Positions 1 through 8,460 are shown, counted from the stretch's first letter. The stretch: 34,909 bases of DNA from RGIG4140 sp045632845 (GCA_045632845.1 JAZQXL010000019.1:1-34909); one strand, 5' to 3'. Program-made: numbers and translations. Notes: generated by a model not told the origin, from the sequence alone.

Positions 1-1
1 A

Positions 2-523
2 ACTTACACCAGAAGCCAATATGATGAAGAAAAACAAGTTCTTTCATCAAAAGGCGTGGCCAACTATGATGTGGACTCTGTCGGTGCTCAAATCACAACG
101 GGATACAACATCAAGCTTGATAACTGGATTATCACCCCAGAAGTTGGTGTTCGTTACTTAAATGCACGACAAGAAGGTTACACCGATAGCTTTGGTACCA
201 CGGTTGAAAAAACAACCTCTGACTTTGTAACTGCAATGGCAGGGTTCAAATTGGGTGCTGATCTTGGCAAAGTAAGACCTCTTGCAGGTGTCATGGTTGG
301 ATATGATGTGATCACAGATGATATTGCTTCCATCAACACACTTGCAAACGAACAAACATTTACCATCAAAGGTAAAGCACTGGACCGCTTGAGTACAACC
401 GTAGTTGCAGGGTTTGCAGCAGACCTTGGGGACAGAGCAACGCTTAAACTTGAATATTCAGGTAACTATCGTAAAGAATACCTCGATCACTCAGGTATGT
501 TAAGATTAGAGTGGAAGTTCTAA
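2..523 (+). CDS. Autotransporter-type outer-membrane beta-barrel protein, C-terminal part (5' truncated)
   Basis: The reading frame is open from the left edge, so the true start lies outside the window and only the last 173 residues are seen. They alternate short amphipathic strands with turns (for example GVRYLNARQEGYTDSF, RPLAGVMVGYDVITDD, ATLKLEYSGNYRKEY). The protein ends LRLEWKF, with the terminal Phe preceded by alternating hydrophobic residues; this is the signature recognised by the outer-membrane BAM machinery. The pattern fits the translocator domain of autotransporters (Autotransporter beta-domain family), which would export an N-terminal passenger now missing from view. A hairpin terminator lies about 40 bp downstream. 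The barrel assignment is fairly sure. Passenger function cannot be judged, and a non-autotransporter barrel remains possible. Confidence 0.75.
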   Translation, partial: TYTRSQYDEEKQVLSSKGVANYDVDSVGAQITTGYNIKLDNWIITPEVGVRYLNARQEGYTDSFGTTVEKTTSDFVTAMAGFKLGADLGKVRPLAGVMVGYDVITDDIASINTLANEQTFTIKGKALDRLSTTVVAGFAADLGDRATLKLEYSGNYRKEYLDHSGMLRLEWKF

Positions 524-563
524 AAGCATACCAACAGGGGTCCCCTGCCCTTTGTTGAAACAA

Positions 564-600
564 AAAAACCGTGCCCATTCTCTGACCACGGTTTTTCTTG
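564..600. terminator. Bidirectional Rho-independent terminator between convergent genes
   Basis: The arms AAAAACCGTG (564-573) and CACGGTTTTT (587-596) are perfect inverted repeats around a 13-nt loop. An A tract precedes and a T tract follows the stem, so it can act in both directions, for the barrel gene on plus and the acyl-CoA synthetase gene on minus. Confidence 0.85.
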
Positions 601-612
601 TATCTTCAACTG

Positions 613-2694
613 TTATTTAAGCAACATTTTAAAGTCAACCACAACAGCACGATCTTTTGTTACCAATGCTGGGTTAGCATCAATTGATGTGATTTGTGGA
701 ATTTCCAAAACAACTTGTTGAACTTTTTTAAGTGTTTCAGCCAAAGGACCAACTGCTTTTGGTTCTTCACCACGAACACCATTTAAAATTGTACCAACTT
801 TTGTTTCTTTAATCATTGCATCAAAATCCAATGTTGGTAAGATGCGAAGTGTTGTGTCTTTCATCACTTCTGTGTAAATACCACCTGTACCAAAGACCAT
901 GATACGGCCAAAGTTGTTATCAGAGTTGACACCAATGATTGTTTCTGTTGCTTTAACAATCATTTCTTGAATAAGAACGCTAGCACCTTTAAGTTCAAAT
1001 TTTTGAATTGAACCGTTCAAACCGTTCCATGCTTCATCAAAACTTGCTTCGTCATTCACATTCAAGTAAATACCTTTCATTTCAGTTTTGTGAAGTGCGT
1101 CAGGTGCTGACAATTTCAACACAACTGGAGCTGGGAAAATGTTTTTGCAGAAAGCAAGTGCTGCTTCACGATCTGTGAAGTTGCCACTCTTTGGATAATC
1201 AATACCATAGTGATCCATAATCATGTTCACAACGTTTTGTGGTAATGATGCCAACCCTTCTTGTTTTGCAGCTTCAACTGCTGACATAATTTCAGCAGGA
1301 ACTTCGTTTGTTTCAACAGTTACGTTTTGAACACCACGATATGCCATTTGAGCTTTTAAAAGACCCAACAAACGAATGACATCAATTGGATATTCATAGT
1401 TCAAAACTTTGTTTGCATCTAAAATTGCACGGCCTTCTTTAACCTTAACACCGCCAACAAAAACAGCAAAAATGTTCACATTGTTATATTCTTTTGAAAC
1501 TTTAACAATAGCTTCAGCTGTACCTGTTGAATCTGTAACCATTTGTGGTGTCAAAAGAACAATAATATTTTTGTATTCACCTGATTGGCAAAGAACTTTT
1601 AAAGCAGCTTCATATCTGTCAGCTCTTGCATCACCGATAACGTCAATTGGGTTACCAAATGCAGCTTCAGCTGGAAGAACAGCTTTTAATGCTTCAATTG
1701 TTTTGTCAGATGGACGAGCCAAATCTAACCCATTGTCTTCACACAAGTCACTTGACAACACGCCAACGCCACCAGCGTTTGTTAAAATTGCAACTGAACC
1801 ATCAAATTCTGTGTGTTTTGCATATTGCAACACTTCTAAAAGACCAAACAATTCACGTGTTGTATAAGCTTGAATTGCACCTGAACCTTTGAGAGCAATT
1901 TCAAGAACACGATAGTTTGGAGCCAATGAACCTGTATGTGACAAACTAGCAGCTTGTGCTTTTTGAGATTTACCTGGTTCCATAATAACAACTGGTTTTG
2001 TTTTTGAAACTTCTTTTAAAACACGGAGGAATTCTTTACCGTTTTTAAGAGATTCCAAATAGAAAATAAATGCTGTTGTGTTTTTGTCATTTTTCAATGC
2101 ATCAAGCAAACGATCTTCAGCTAATAATGCTTTGTTACCAATTGAAATAAAGTGTGAGAAACCAATGCCTTTTTCACGTGCCCAGTCCATCAAAGCAGAG
2201 CAATATGCACCAGATTGTGAAACAAATGCAACGTTACCTTGTGCAGGGAAACCATCAGCAAAACTTGCATTCACTTTATCAAATGTTGAAATGTGACCTA
2301 AGCAGTTAGGGCCCAACAAATTGATGCCGTTTTGAATACATTTTTCTGCAATTGAATCTTCTAATTCATGGTTGCCAACTTCACCAAAACCAGCTGTAAT
2401 AATGCTGATGTTTTTTGTTTTGTTTTTAATAGCGTCATCAATAACTGGCATTGTGAATTTTGCTGGAACAACAACAACGACCAAATCCATTGCTTCAGGC
2501 AAATCTGCAACAGAAGCATAACATGGTTTACCATAAAGTTCTTGTCCTGCACATTTTGGGTTGATGGCGTATAACTTGCCTTCAAAACCTGCATCAATTA
2601 CGTTATTAAAAACAACGGCGCCTAATTTACTAGGATCATTTGAAACACCGACAACTGCAATACTTGACGGATTAAAAAACGAATCAAGTGACAT
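613..2694 (-). CDS. ADP-forming acetate/acyl-CoA synthetase (fused alpha-beta subunits)
   Basis: This 693-residue protein has the layout of NDP-forming acyl-CoA synthetases: an N-terminal CoA-binding Rossmann domain (about 1-130, starting FFNPSSIAVVGVSNDPSK), a succinyl-CoA-ligase-like domain (about 145-290) and a C-terminal ATP-grasp domain (about 470-690, with VVLKLSAPDALHKTEMKG). The expected phospho-accepting histidine is H253 in SLSHTGSLA. Such enzymes interconvert acyl-CoA + ADP + Pi with acid + CoA + ATP, giving substrate-level ATP or activating acetate and related acids in the cytoplasm. The start is fixed by AAAGGAGAT just upstream. The gene stands alone with its own promoter and a shared terminator. 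The exact acid substrate cannot be read from sequence; it could also be a protein-lysine acetyltransferase relative, but no GNAT domain is present. Confidence 0.9.
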   Translation of the reverse strand: MSLDSFFNPSSIAVVGVSNDPSKLGAVVFNNVIDAGFEGKLYAINPKCAGQELYGKPCYASVADLPEAMDLVVVVVPAKFTMPVIDDAIKNKTKNISIITAGFGEVGNHELEDSIAEKCIQNGINLLGPNCLGHISTFDKVNASFADGFPAQGNVAFVSQSGAYCSALMDWAREKGIGFSHFISIGNKALLAEDRLLDALKNDKNTTAFIFYLESLKNGKEFLRVLKEVSKTKPVVIMEPGKSQKAQAASLSHTGSLAPNYRVLEIALKGSGAIQAYTTRELFGLLEVLQYAKHTEFDGSVAILTNAGGVGVLSSDLCEDNGLDLARPSDKTIEALKAVLPAEAAFGNPIDVIGDARADRYEAALKVLCQSGEYKNIIVLLTPQMVTDSTGTAEAIVKVSKEYNNVNIFAVFVGGVKVKEGRAILDANKVLNYEYPIDVIRLLGLLKAQMAYRGVQNVTVETNEVPAEIMSAVEAAKQEGLASLPQNVVNMIMDHYGIDYPKSGNFTDREAALAFCKNIFPAPVVLKLSAPDALHKTEMKGIYLNVNDEASFDEAWNGLNGSIQKFELKGASVLIQEMIVKATETIIGVNSDNNFGRIMVFGTGGIYTEVMKDTTLRILPTLDFDAMIKETKVGTILNGVRGEEPKAVGPLAETLKKVQQVVLEIPQITSIDANPALVTKDRAVVVDFKMLLK

Positions 2695-2762
2695 ATAATC
2701 TCCTTTCTTTATTCATATTCACTTTTTTTGGGTCATTTTTTCTCATGACTTTAATGGCATAG

Positions 2763-2791
2763 AATATACAAATAAAACCCTTTAATGTCAA
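2763..2791 (-). promoter_or_regulatory. Sigma-70-type promoter of the acyl-CoA synthetase gene
   Basis: Read on the minus strand, TTGACA (2791-2786), a 17-bp spacer and TATATT (2768-2763) form a near-consensus promoter about 70 bp upstream of the start codon. No other good pair lies in this gap on this strand. Confidence 0.7.
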
Positions 2792-2837
2792 GTTAAATTT
2801 TAAAAATCAGTAACCTATTTTTTTAAGAAAAAACAAT

Positions 2838-2866
2838 TTGACGAATTGTAACTTTTTAGATATACT
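2838..2866 (+). promoter_or_regulatory. Sigma-70-type promoter of the amidase gene
   Basis: TTGACG (2838-2843), a 17-bp spacer and TATACT (2861-2866) lie about 26 bp before the ATG. The TTG of the -35 box is in frame with the coding sequence and could be mistaken for a start codon. Confidence 0.75.
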
Positions 2867-2891
2867 CACTTTAAAAAGTGAAAGGAAGACT

Positions 2892-3779
2892 ATGATTATT
2901 GACAGCACAACTTATCGCTCACCTGATTATCGTTCTGGTCAAAGAAGATCTATTATCGATATGATTGTTTTGCATTCAACCGAAACAAATTCTTTGGAAG
3001 AAACAGCTCGCTGTTTTATGACAGAAAGAGAAAGAACAGTAAGCGTTCATTATGTTGTCGATCGAGATGGAAAAATTTATCAATTCGTGCCAGAAAATCG
3101 ATCCGCCTATCATGCAGGAAAATCCAAATGGCGCCTTGTGACTGGTGAAGAAGTCACAAACATAAATTCTAGATCAATCGGTATTGAATTTCAACGTGGC
3201 AGTGGTCAAACATTTACACCAGAACAAATCCGAGCAGGACTGGAATTAACACAATCCATCAAAAATAGATATAACATCGATTCAAACAATGTTGTTGGAC
3301 ACTCAGATATTGCTCCAAGCAGAAAATCAGACCCTGGCAATGATTTTCCTTGGGAGCTTTGGGTAAAAAATGGCTTGGCGGCTAACGCTGAAAGACGCGG
3401 CAATGATGGCAGAGCTGTTGGAAGCTCAAGCTCCATCAGATTAGCTGATGCCCAAGGTCTTTTTAATTTGAATGAAAATTCAAATAATGCCTATGCTACT
3501 TATCTTGCCAATCAAGGACTGATGAGCGAAGACCAAATCAAGCTCGCAAATCAACAAGCTCAAGCCCACTACGAAAAAGGTCTTGCAACACAAAAAAAAG
3601 AACAAAAAACAGCATCTGGTGACGCACTTGTTCAAATTTTAGTTTCAATTGGCGTTTCCTTAATAACGGGTGGAAACAACTCAGCAGCCACAGCCATTGC
3701 TGCAGCTGCTTCAAAAGCCTTAACTGATAATCAAACACCCGCACAAAGTATCGAGACAGGAAACTCTCGTCTTTCTTAA
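2892..3779 (+). CDS. N-acetylmuramoyl-L-alanine amidase (Amidase_2 / AmpD-AmiD type)
   Basis: The first ~165 residues form a zinc amidase domain. H28 (VLHSTET), H137 (VVGHSDIAP) and D147 (KSDPG) match the zinc ligands of the AmpD/AmiD family, and E99 (SIGIEFQ) the catalytic Glu. The family cleaves the bond between N-acetylmuramic acid and the stem peptide. No signal peptide or lipobox is seen, so it is either cytoplasmic, recycling muropeptides, or exported in an unrecognised way. The ~130-residue tail is not part of the domain; it includes a hydrophobic/Ala-rich stretch (VQILVSIGVSLITGG, then an Ala-rich run). I use ATG 2892 (AAAGGAAG before it) rather than the upstream in-frame TTG, which is the -35 box. 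The stop overlaps the stop of the convergent ankyrin operon. Confidence 0.88.
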   Translation: MIIDSTTYRSPDYRSGQRRSIIDMIVLHSTETNSLEETARCFMTERERTVSVHYVVDRDGKIYQFVPENRSAYHAGKSKWRLVTGEEVTNINSRSIGIEFQRGSGQTFTPEQIRAGLELTQSIKNRYNIDSNNVVGHSDIAPSRKSDPGNDFPWELWVKNGLAANAERRGNDGRAVGSSSSIRLADAQGLFNLNENSNNAYATYLANQGLMSEDQIKLANQQAQAHYEKGLATQKKEQKTASGDALVQILVSIGVSLITGGNNSAATAIAAAASKALTDNQTPAQSIETGNSRLS

Positions 3780-4204
3780 CCCATTTGTGCTTGACAAGAT
3801 TGCAAATATTTAACAATAGGTGTTTTAATATGAGCACTCCCTAATGCTTGTTTAATTTCAGCTCCTGTTTCAACAATTGCTGAAGCAATCGCCATTAATT
3901 GAAACATTTTTTTATTTTGAGCTTTTTCATCTTTTTCACAAATAAGTGTTCTTTTTTCTTCACTCAATAAATAAGGAACCGCTTTTAAAGCTTTTTCATT
4001 TGTATCCCCATCTTTTAAAAGTGCAGTAATAACACCATTTGCACCATACTCAATAGCCATTTGCATATAGCTTTTTTGTGTTCCAGGCACCAGTCCTTCT
4101 AAATTCAAATTAGAACGTCTTGCCATATAAAGCAAAGCGGAACCATTATTCAAACGCATCACTTCTTCAATACATTTATATCTAAATTCTGTGTTAATAT
4201 TCAT
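3776..4204 (-). CDS. Small protein of the ankyrin operon, unknown function
   Basis: This 142-residue protein follows the large ankyrin gene after only 3 nt and has its own AAAGGAAAGGG ribosome binding site inside the end of that gene, so the two are almost certainly co-transcribed. The segment SYMQMAIEYGANGVITALLKDGDTNEKAL resembles one degenerate ankyrin unit (helix-turn-helix, then a Gly/Asp turn). The rest is helical and includes a short Ala-rich hydrophobic stretch (MFQLMAIASAIVETGAEI). No signal peptide or catalytic motif is visible. Its TAA shares two bases with the TAA of the amidase gene on the other strand. It may be a partner or detached tail of the 655-residue ankyrin protein; I do not recognise the family. 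Confidence 0.7.
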   Translation of the reverse strand: MNINTEFRYKCIEEVMRLNNGSALLYMARRSNLNLEGLVPGTQKSYMQMAIEYGANGVITALLKDGDTNEKALKAVPYLLSEEKRTLICEKDEKAQNKKMFQLMAIASAIVETGAEIKQALGSAHIKTPIVKYLQSCQAQMG

Positions 4205-4207
4205 TTA

Positions 4208-6175
4208 TTATACCCTTTCCTTTTGTTCTTTATTATTTAAAATTATTTTTTTATTTTTAAAAACCCTATAATAATCGATAGCTTTTTTTCCATTCACATC
4301 TGTAATAGAGGCATCTGCTCGAGCTCTTATCAAATGAATAGCCACCTTTTTCAAACCTTTTTCCATCGCAATCATCAAAGGTGTTTGATCTAATTTATTT
4401 TGAGCATTTACATTAACACCTTTATCAATTAACCAAACCGCTAAATCTTCCATTCGATTTTGAATAGCATAGTGAAGAGCCGTCATACCGTCTTTATCCG
4501 CTACTTTTAAATTTACCCCCATTTTAAAAAACGCTTTAACTGCTTGATAATTTTTCTTTTTAGCCGCCTGTACAATCAATGGTATTTTATGAATATTTTC
4601 AAAATTAACATTCACATTCATATCTAATAGCGCTGAAACACATCTATTTCGTCTTAACGTAACACTCTGCCATAATGCTTTTTTTAAATCTATATACGTT
4701 TTTGTTTTTAACTTTTTTGAAAGGCATAACTTCAATAACTCACCCATATCAAAATCTATTATTCTTGACAACACCAAATCACCTGAAGCAAAGCATTCGG
4801 GAACCTTTGCCCCCGCTTTTAATAATATAATAGCAGCTTCTTCCTGATTGTTCCAAACAGCTGTTTCAAAAGCACTCACTTGCTTTACTGATGTATCAAT
4901 TTTTTTTGAAGAAACTTCTTTAAGCAAAAGGTTTAATATTTCAATTTTACCTTCTCTTGCAGCAACATGCAATGCTGTTTGATTTTCAACAATATCAGTT
5001 GGTGACACTTTTTTTTGAAGTAAAAAATTGACCATCCCAACATCCTCTTTTTGAACACTTGAAATCATTTTTTTTATAAAAACATCTTCTTGTGATAAAT
5101 CATTCTTACCATTTAACAACAAACGATAAATACTTTTACCTCCAAAAAAAGGAGCCAGTTGAACCGCTTTTGCAACCAAATCAACTTGCGAATAAATACT
5201 TGTCATATAAAACAGATTTTTCGACACTTTCTCTTTGTTTTCAATCGAACGTTGAAGTTCAACAATCAATGGAGAAAGTTCTTGTTCTTTTTTATCATTT
5301 CCCAATTGAAACACACCTAATCCAGCTGTTGGAGATGCCCCCATAAACAAAAGATTTTTAATCATCTTTTCATCTGTTAATTTTAAAGCTTCATTTAATG
5401 GATTTGTTCCACCACTAGCATAATTAACATCAAAAAAGATTTTTTCTTTTTCCAATAAGGTTTTAAAAACATCAACAACATCATAACTTTTATTTTGCAC
5501 AGCTTCAATCAATGGCGTTTTAGACTCTATATTTACAAAATCAATTGTTCTGATTTTATTTAGCTTCAACAAAGACTCGGCAAGTGCCGAATTGTTTTCT
5601 TTTGCAGCTAAAAACAGCATTTCCTTTACTTGAAAAGTTGTATTTTCAATCAATAAATTAAGAATATCCTTTTTGTCTTTTTTATCAACAATCCGTAGTG
5701 CTTCTTTTACAAATGCTTTTTTATCCGCATCAGATTTAATAATATTTATCATCTCTATACGAGACAAATCAACCATCAAAGACAACGGTGTAACATTGCG
5801 ATTATCACATGCCCCTGAGATATTTTTTAATGCTTTTGGCATTTTTGATAAATTTAATCCAACCGTTTTGTAAGGAGAAGCCCCTAACAACAATAATTTT
5901 TGGAAATAATCCAAATTGTTTTGAATAACACTTAAAGACAATGCATTTTGACCACTTGCAAAATCCTTATCTATATCCACTTCAACACGACCAGCCACAT
6001 ACAATCCACAAAGAATATTGAACAATTCATCATTCTTTTTTTGAATTGCATAAAACAATAATTCATGAAAAAGAAAAGGAGTTACAATCCCCTCTTTCTT
6101 TTTCAACTCATCCACAATCCCTGCACTATCACCAGATTGCATCAAAAAAAATACATTATTCAATTTATTATTCAA
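4208..6175 (-). CDS. Ankyrin-repeat protein
   Basis: This 655-residue protein is built largely of ankyrin-like units. The clearest are ENQTALHVAAREGKIEIL and, near the C-terminus, DGMTALHYAIQNRMEDLAV followed by LDQTPLMIAMEKGLKKVAI and VNGKKAIDYYR. Earlier, weaker units include SGQNALSLSVIQNN and ESKTPLIEAVQNKSYDV. Ankyrin repeats bind other proteins; in host-associated bacteria they are common in secreted effectors, though many stay cytoplasmic. There is no signal peptide, transmembrane segment or enzymatic domain. The start is TTG at 6175, supported by GGAG 7 nt upstream and an extended -10 promoter about 33 bp upstream. It is the first gene of a two-gene operon. Target and location are unknown. 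Confidence 0.85.
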   Translation of the reverse strand: MNNKLNNVFFLMQSGDSAGIVDELKKKEGIVTPFLFHELLFYAIQKKNDELFNILCGLYVAGRVEVDIDKDFASGQNALSLSVIQNNLDYFQKLLLLGASPYKTVGLNLSKMPKALKNISGACDNRNVTPLSLMVDLSRIEMINIIKSDADKKAFVKEALRIVDKKDKKDILNLLIENTTFQVKEMLFLAAKENNSALAESLLKLNKIRTIDFVNIESKTPLIEAVQNKSYDVVDVFKTLLEKEKIFFDVNYASGGTNPLNEALKLTDEKMIKNLLFMGASPTAGLGVFQLGNDKKEQELSPLIVELQRSIENKEKVSKNLFYMTSIYSQVDLVAKAVQLAPFFGGKSIYRLLLNGKNDLSQEDVFIKKMISSVQKEDVGMVNFLLQKKVSPTDIVENQTALHVAAREGKIEILNLLLKEVSSKKIDTSVKQVSAFETAVWNNQEEAAIILLKAGAKVPECFASGDLVLSRIIDFDMGELLKLCLSKKLKTKTYIDLKKALWQSVTLRRNRCVSALLDMNVNVNFENIHKIPLIVQAAKKKNYQAVKAFFKMGVNLKVADKDGMTALHYAIQNRMEDLAVWLIDKGVNVNAQNKLDQTPLMIAMEKGLKKVAIHLIRARADASITDVNGKKAIDYYRVFKNKKIILNNKEQKERV

Positions 6176-6207
6176 TTTTTATCTCCACAATTCAATATAT
6201 TATATAC

Positions 6208-6235
6208 AGTATAACATAAATTTAAATTTTGTCAA
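6208..6235 (-). promoter_or_regulatory. Promoter of the ankyrin operon (extended -10)
   Basis: On the minus strand TTGACA (6235-6230), a 16-bp spacer and TATACT (6213-6208) are preceded by TGT directly before the -10, giving an extended -10 form. This is the only placed promoter here with a 16-bp spacer. Confidence 0.7.
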
Positions 6236-6295
6236 TATTTTACTACACTTGTATTTTAAAATTCATTATTTTTTACATATCCTTTTTTCTTTTTG

Positions 6296-6324
6296 TTGAC
6301 AGAATAAAAAATCACTGTTAAAAT
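6296..6324 (+). promoter_or_regulatory. Promoter of the first Trp-anchor gene
   Basis: TTGACA (6296-6301), a 17-bp spacer and TAAAAT (6319-6324) lie upstream of a full AAGGAGG (6345-6351) ribosome binding site. Both signals are close to consensus, suggesting high expression. Confidence 0.75.
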
Positions 6325-6356
6325 ATTTTTAATAACATATTTTTAAGGAGGATATA

Positions 6357-7262
6357 ATGGCAAACCCAGTAATGAACGCAGTTAACACTATAAATAGCGG
6401 GATTAACGATGTCAACAACACCTTAAGAGCAAGCCAAAATGCTTATAATAAAGGCATGCGATTGGTTGGTGCTAACGGTAAACCTGCTGCGGCACCTTCT
6501 TCTCAAGGACTTGAACTTCAAGGGCAACAAGGAGCAAGTGTTTTAGAAAGCGCTGTTCAACTTTCTAATGGTAAAAAGTATTTTTCAGTCCCCGCTCCAA
6601 CAGGAACAAGAATAATCATTCCAAGACAAGTCAGTTCAACAGGGCAAGAACGCTATCTTGGGGCACACGCACTTGAGAGTGTTATGAACTTAATGCAAGG
6701 CAGTGAAAAGTGCGGCAATATTGTCGTTTTAAACAATCAACGTCAACCCTCATCTCTTTATTATGACATAGGACCAGAAGGGGAAATTTTTCTTAAAGGA
6801 ACAAATAAAGAAATCAAGCTTTCGCACGAAGGAAGCAACGCCAGTGTTATTTTAAGCGAGCAAGAATTTGACGTATTAAAAAAAGCACTTTCAACCCAAA
6901 CAAATGATGTAACCCATTTCAGAACAACAAATGAAAGAGGAAACGCTGAAGATTCAACAGCCGAAAAAGGATCTTGGTTTAGCCGAAATTGGTGGAAGAT
7001 TTTACTCGGACTTGTTATTGCTGGGGGTATTGCTTGGGGGGGTATTGCAATCCACGACAGACAAAAAAGAAAAAAAGAAGAAAAAGCAGCTAAAGCAACA
7101 GCTTCTAATGTAACCACAAACTCAAACGAAACATCCAACACAAGCCAACAAGCAACAGCTGCTAACGCAGGAACAAACACTTCTAGCGTATTAGTAGGAA
7201 CAAACATTACAAATGAACAAACACCTCTAGCAAACACAAATACGGCTGGAAATTCATTATAA
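6357..7262 (+). CDS. Trp-rich membrane-anchor protein A, unknown function
   Basis: This 301-residue protein has three parts: an N-terminal region of about 200 residues with no signal peptide, one transmembrane helix (about 214-232), and a Thr/Asn/Ala-rich tail (about 245-301). Just before the helix sits EKGSWFSRNWWKILLG; after it comes a basic run (DRQKRKKEEKAAK). The same W-rich juxtamembrane motif occurs in the products of the genes at 7422 and 8870, so these are a family. The N-terminal part contains ASVILSEQEFDVLKKAL, resembling GSQMILTQQEAEKAIKN in protein B. By the positive-inside rule the C-terminal side should be cytoplasmic, which is odd for a protein without an export signal. It has its own promoter and terminator. 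I recognise no known domain. Confidence 0.75.
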   Translation: MANPVMNAVNTINSGINDVNNTLRASQNAYNKGMRLVGANGKPAAAPSSQGLELQGQQGASVLESAVQLSNGKKYFSVPAPTGTRIIIPRQVSSTGQERYLGAHALESVMNLMQGSEKCGNIVVLNNQRQPSSLYYDIGPEGEIFLKGTNKEIKLSHEGSNASVILSEQEFDVLKKALSTQTNDVTHFRTTNERGNAEDSTAEKGSWFSRNWWKILLGLVIAGGIAWGGIAIHDRQKRKKEEKAAKATASNVTTNSNETSNTSQQATAANAGTNTSSVLVGTNITNEQTPLANTNTAGNSL

Positions 7263-7265
7263 AAA

Positions 7266-7304
7266 AAAGCACCTCTTCAAACAAAAACGAAGAGGTGCTT
7301 TCTT
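7266..7304 (+). terminator. Rho-independent terminator after Trp-anchor gene A
   Basis: A perfect 13-bp stem (7266-7278 with 7289-7301) around a 10-nt loop begins a few bases after the stop codon. It is flanked by A residues upstream and a short T run downstream. Confidence 0.85.
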
Positions 7305-7354
7305 AAATACGCAAGTATTTGTCAAATTTTTAATGATATTTTTATTATTTTTTA

Positions 7355-7383
7355 TTGCCAAATGTCTTTTTTTGTGTTATGAT
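7355..7383 (+). promoter_or_regulatory. Promoter of the second Trp-anchor gene
   Basis: TTGCCA (7355-7360), a 17-bp spacer and TATGAT (7378-7383) lie about 39 bp upstream of the start codon. AAAGGAGG (7409-7416) is the ribosome binding site. Confidence 0.7.
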
Positions 7384-7421
7384 TAATCAATTAGTTTATA
7401 TTTTTATTAAAGGAGGACAAA

Positions 7422-8312
7422 ATGGGAGTACCATCACAAGCAAATCCAAGCCCTGCAGCTAATGCTTCAGGCGCATTATCAACTGCTGCTCAAACCGTTG
7501 CAGCACCAGCTATGCCTACAACATTAATTCCAGTACACGACAAAAATGGCAAACAAATTACTGTCACTGTCAACGGTGTCAAAGCTGTTGTTCAAGGCTA
7601 TGACAAAGCAACAGGTAAATTGCACTTAACTTGTGCCGATACACCTGAAAATCAAGCCAAGTTTTCTCATTCAACACAACCAAAAAAAGATCGCACAAAT
7701 GAACCCTCAACTGATGCAACTGTTAAATTTTTCAGAGACAGTCAAGGCAATCCTTTAACCATTACTGTTAAAAACCCTGCTCTTGCATCAAAAGTTGCAG
7801 GTTCACAAATGATTTTAACACAACAAGAAGCTGAAAAAGCGATCAAAAACAGTAAAAGAACACTGATGCACATTGTTGATAAAACCGCACAAGCTGAAGC
7901 TGTAAACAACCCTCCAGTCAAAACTCAAAAAGAAGAAGGTGGCTGGTGGTCTAGACACTGGTGGAAAGTTCTTATCGGTATTCTCATTGCAGCAACAATT
8001 GGTGTTTTAGGTTTCCGCAAAGGTGGTTGGTGGAATAAGAGAAAAAAATCAAATCCACCTTCAGTAACATCACCAGGGCAAACTACCAGACCTGCTCTCA
8101 CTCTTGATCCTAATCAATATACTGAACCTGCTCAGACAGATACGCCAGGTCGCACAACATCAGCACCTACACAAGCTCCTACGCAGGCGCCAACACAGGC
8201 ACCTACACCTGCAGCAACAACAACTCCACCTCAAACATCTCCATTGGGGCAAACTGTTTTTACTTCTGCACAAGCGGGCTTTACAACTGCCGATATCAAT
8301 TTAAGTAGATAA
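7422..8312 (+). CDS. Trp-rich membrane-anchor protein B with APTQ repeats, unknown function
   Basis: This 296-residue protein has an Ala/Pro-rich N-terminus and then two similar beta-rich segments: IPVHDKNGKQITVTVNG (about 36-52) and VKFFRDSQGNPLTITVKN (about 101-118). A transmembrane helix follows (about 182-198), preceded by EEGGWWSRHWWKVLIG and followed by FRKGGWWNKRKKS, so Trp pairs lie on both sides of it. The tail of about 90 residues is Pro/Thr/Gln-rich, with four APTQ-type tetrapeptides at about 248-263, and looks disordered. No signal peptide is seen. The Trp/basic anchor is shared with the genes at 6357 and 8870. It is monocistronic, with its own promoter, strong ribosome binding site and terminator. 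The tail resembles linkers of envelope-spanning proteins, but that is only suggestive. Confidence 0.75.
   Translation: MGVPSQANPSPAANASGALSTAAQTVAAPAMPTTLIPVHDKNGKQITVTVNGVKAVVQGYDKATGKLHLTCADTPENQAKFSHSTQPKKDRTNEPSTDATVKFFRDSQGNPLTITVKNPALASKVAGSQMILTQQEAEKAIKNSKRTLMHIVDKTAQAEAVNNPPVKTQKEEGGWWSRHWWKVLIGILIAATIGVLGFRKGGWWNKRKKSNPPSVTSPGQTTRPALTLDPNQYTEPAQTDTPGRTTSAPTQAPTQAPTQAPTPAATTTPPQTSPLGQTVFTSAQAGFTTADINLSR
8163..8210 (+). repeat. 12-bp in-frame tandem repeat encoding APTQ units
   Basis: Four 12-bp units encode APTQ, APTQ, APTQ and APTP. Synonymous differences between units show that the repeat is not brand new. It lies in the low-complexity tail of Trp-anchor protein B. Confidence 0.8.
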
Positions 8313-8323
8313 AAACAAAATAT

Positions 8324-8358
8324 AAAAAACAACCCTCTTTCAAGGAGGGTTGTTTTTT
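8324..8358 (+). terminator. Rho-independent terminator after Trp-anchor gene B
   Basis: A 14-bp stem (8324-8337 with 8345-8358) with a CCCTC/GAGGG core, a small loop and six terminal T residues starts 11 nt after the stop codon. Confidence 0.88.
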
Positions 8359-8460
8359 ATATATTTAATATTATTTTTTTCTTGCCTATTCACTTTTTTT
8401 TTGCAAGAATACCGTCAGGGACAACTTCAGTTTGCTCAAAAAAATTAGGAGAAATAATAA

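Noticed and set aside
1409..1867. 152-codon plus-strand frame inside the acyl-CoA synthetase gene
   Set aside because: It is a complementary-strand shadow of a well-recognised enzyme and has no start signals.
6761..7237. 158-codon minus-strand frame inside Trp-anchor gene A
   Set aside because: It is a shadow of the plus-strand gene, which has a strong promoter, ribosome binding site and terminator.
8163..8210. CRISPR-like or regulatory short repeat
   Set aside because: It is an in-frame 12-bp coding repeat for APTQ with synonymous variation.
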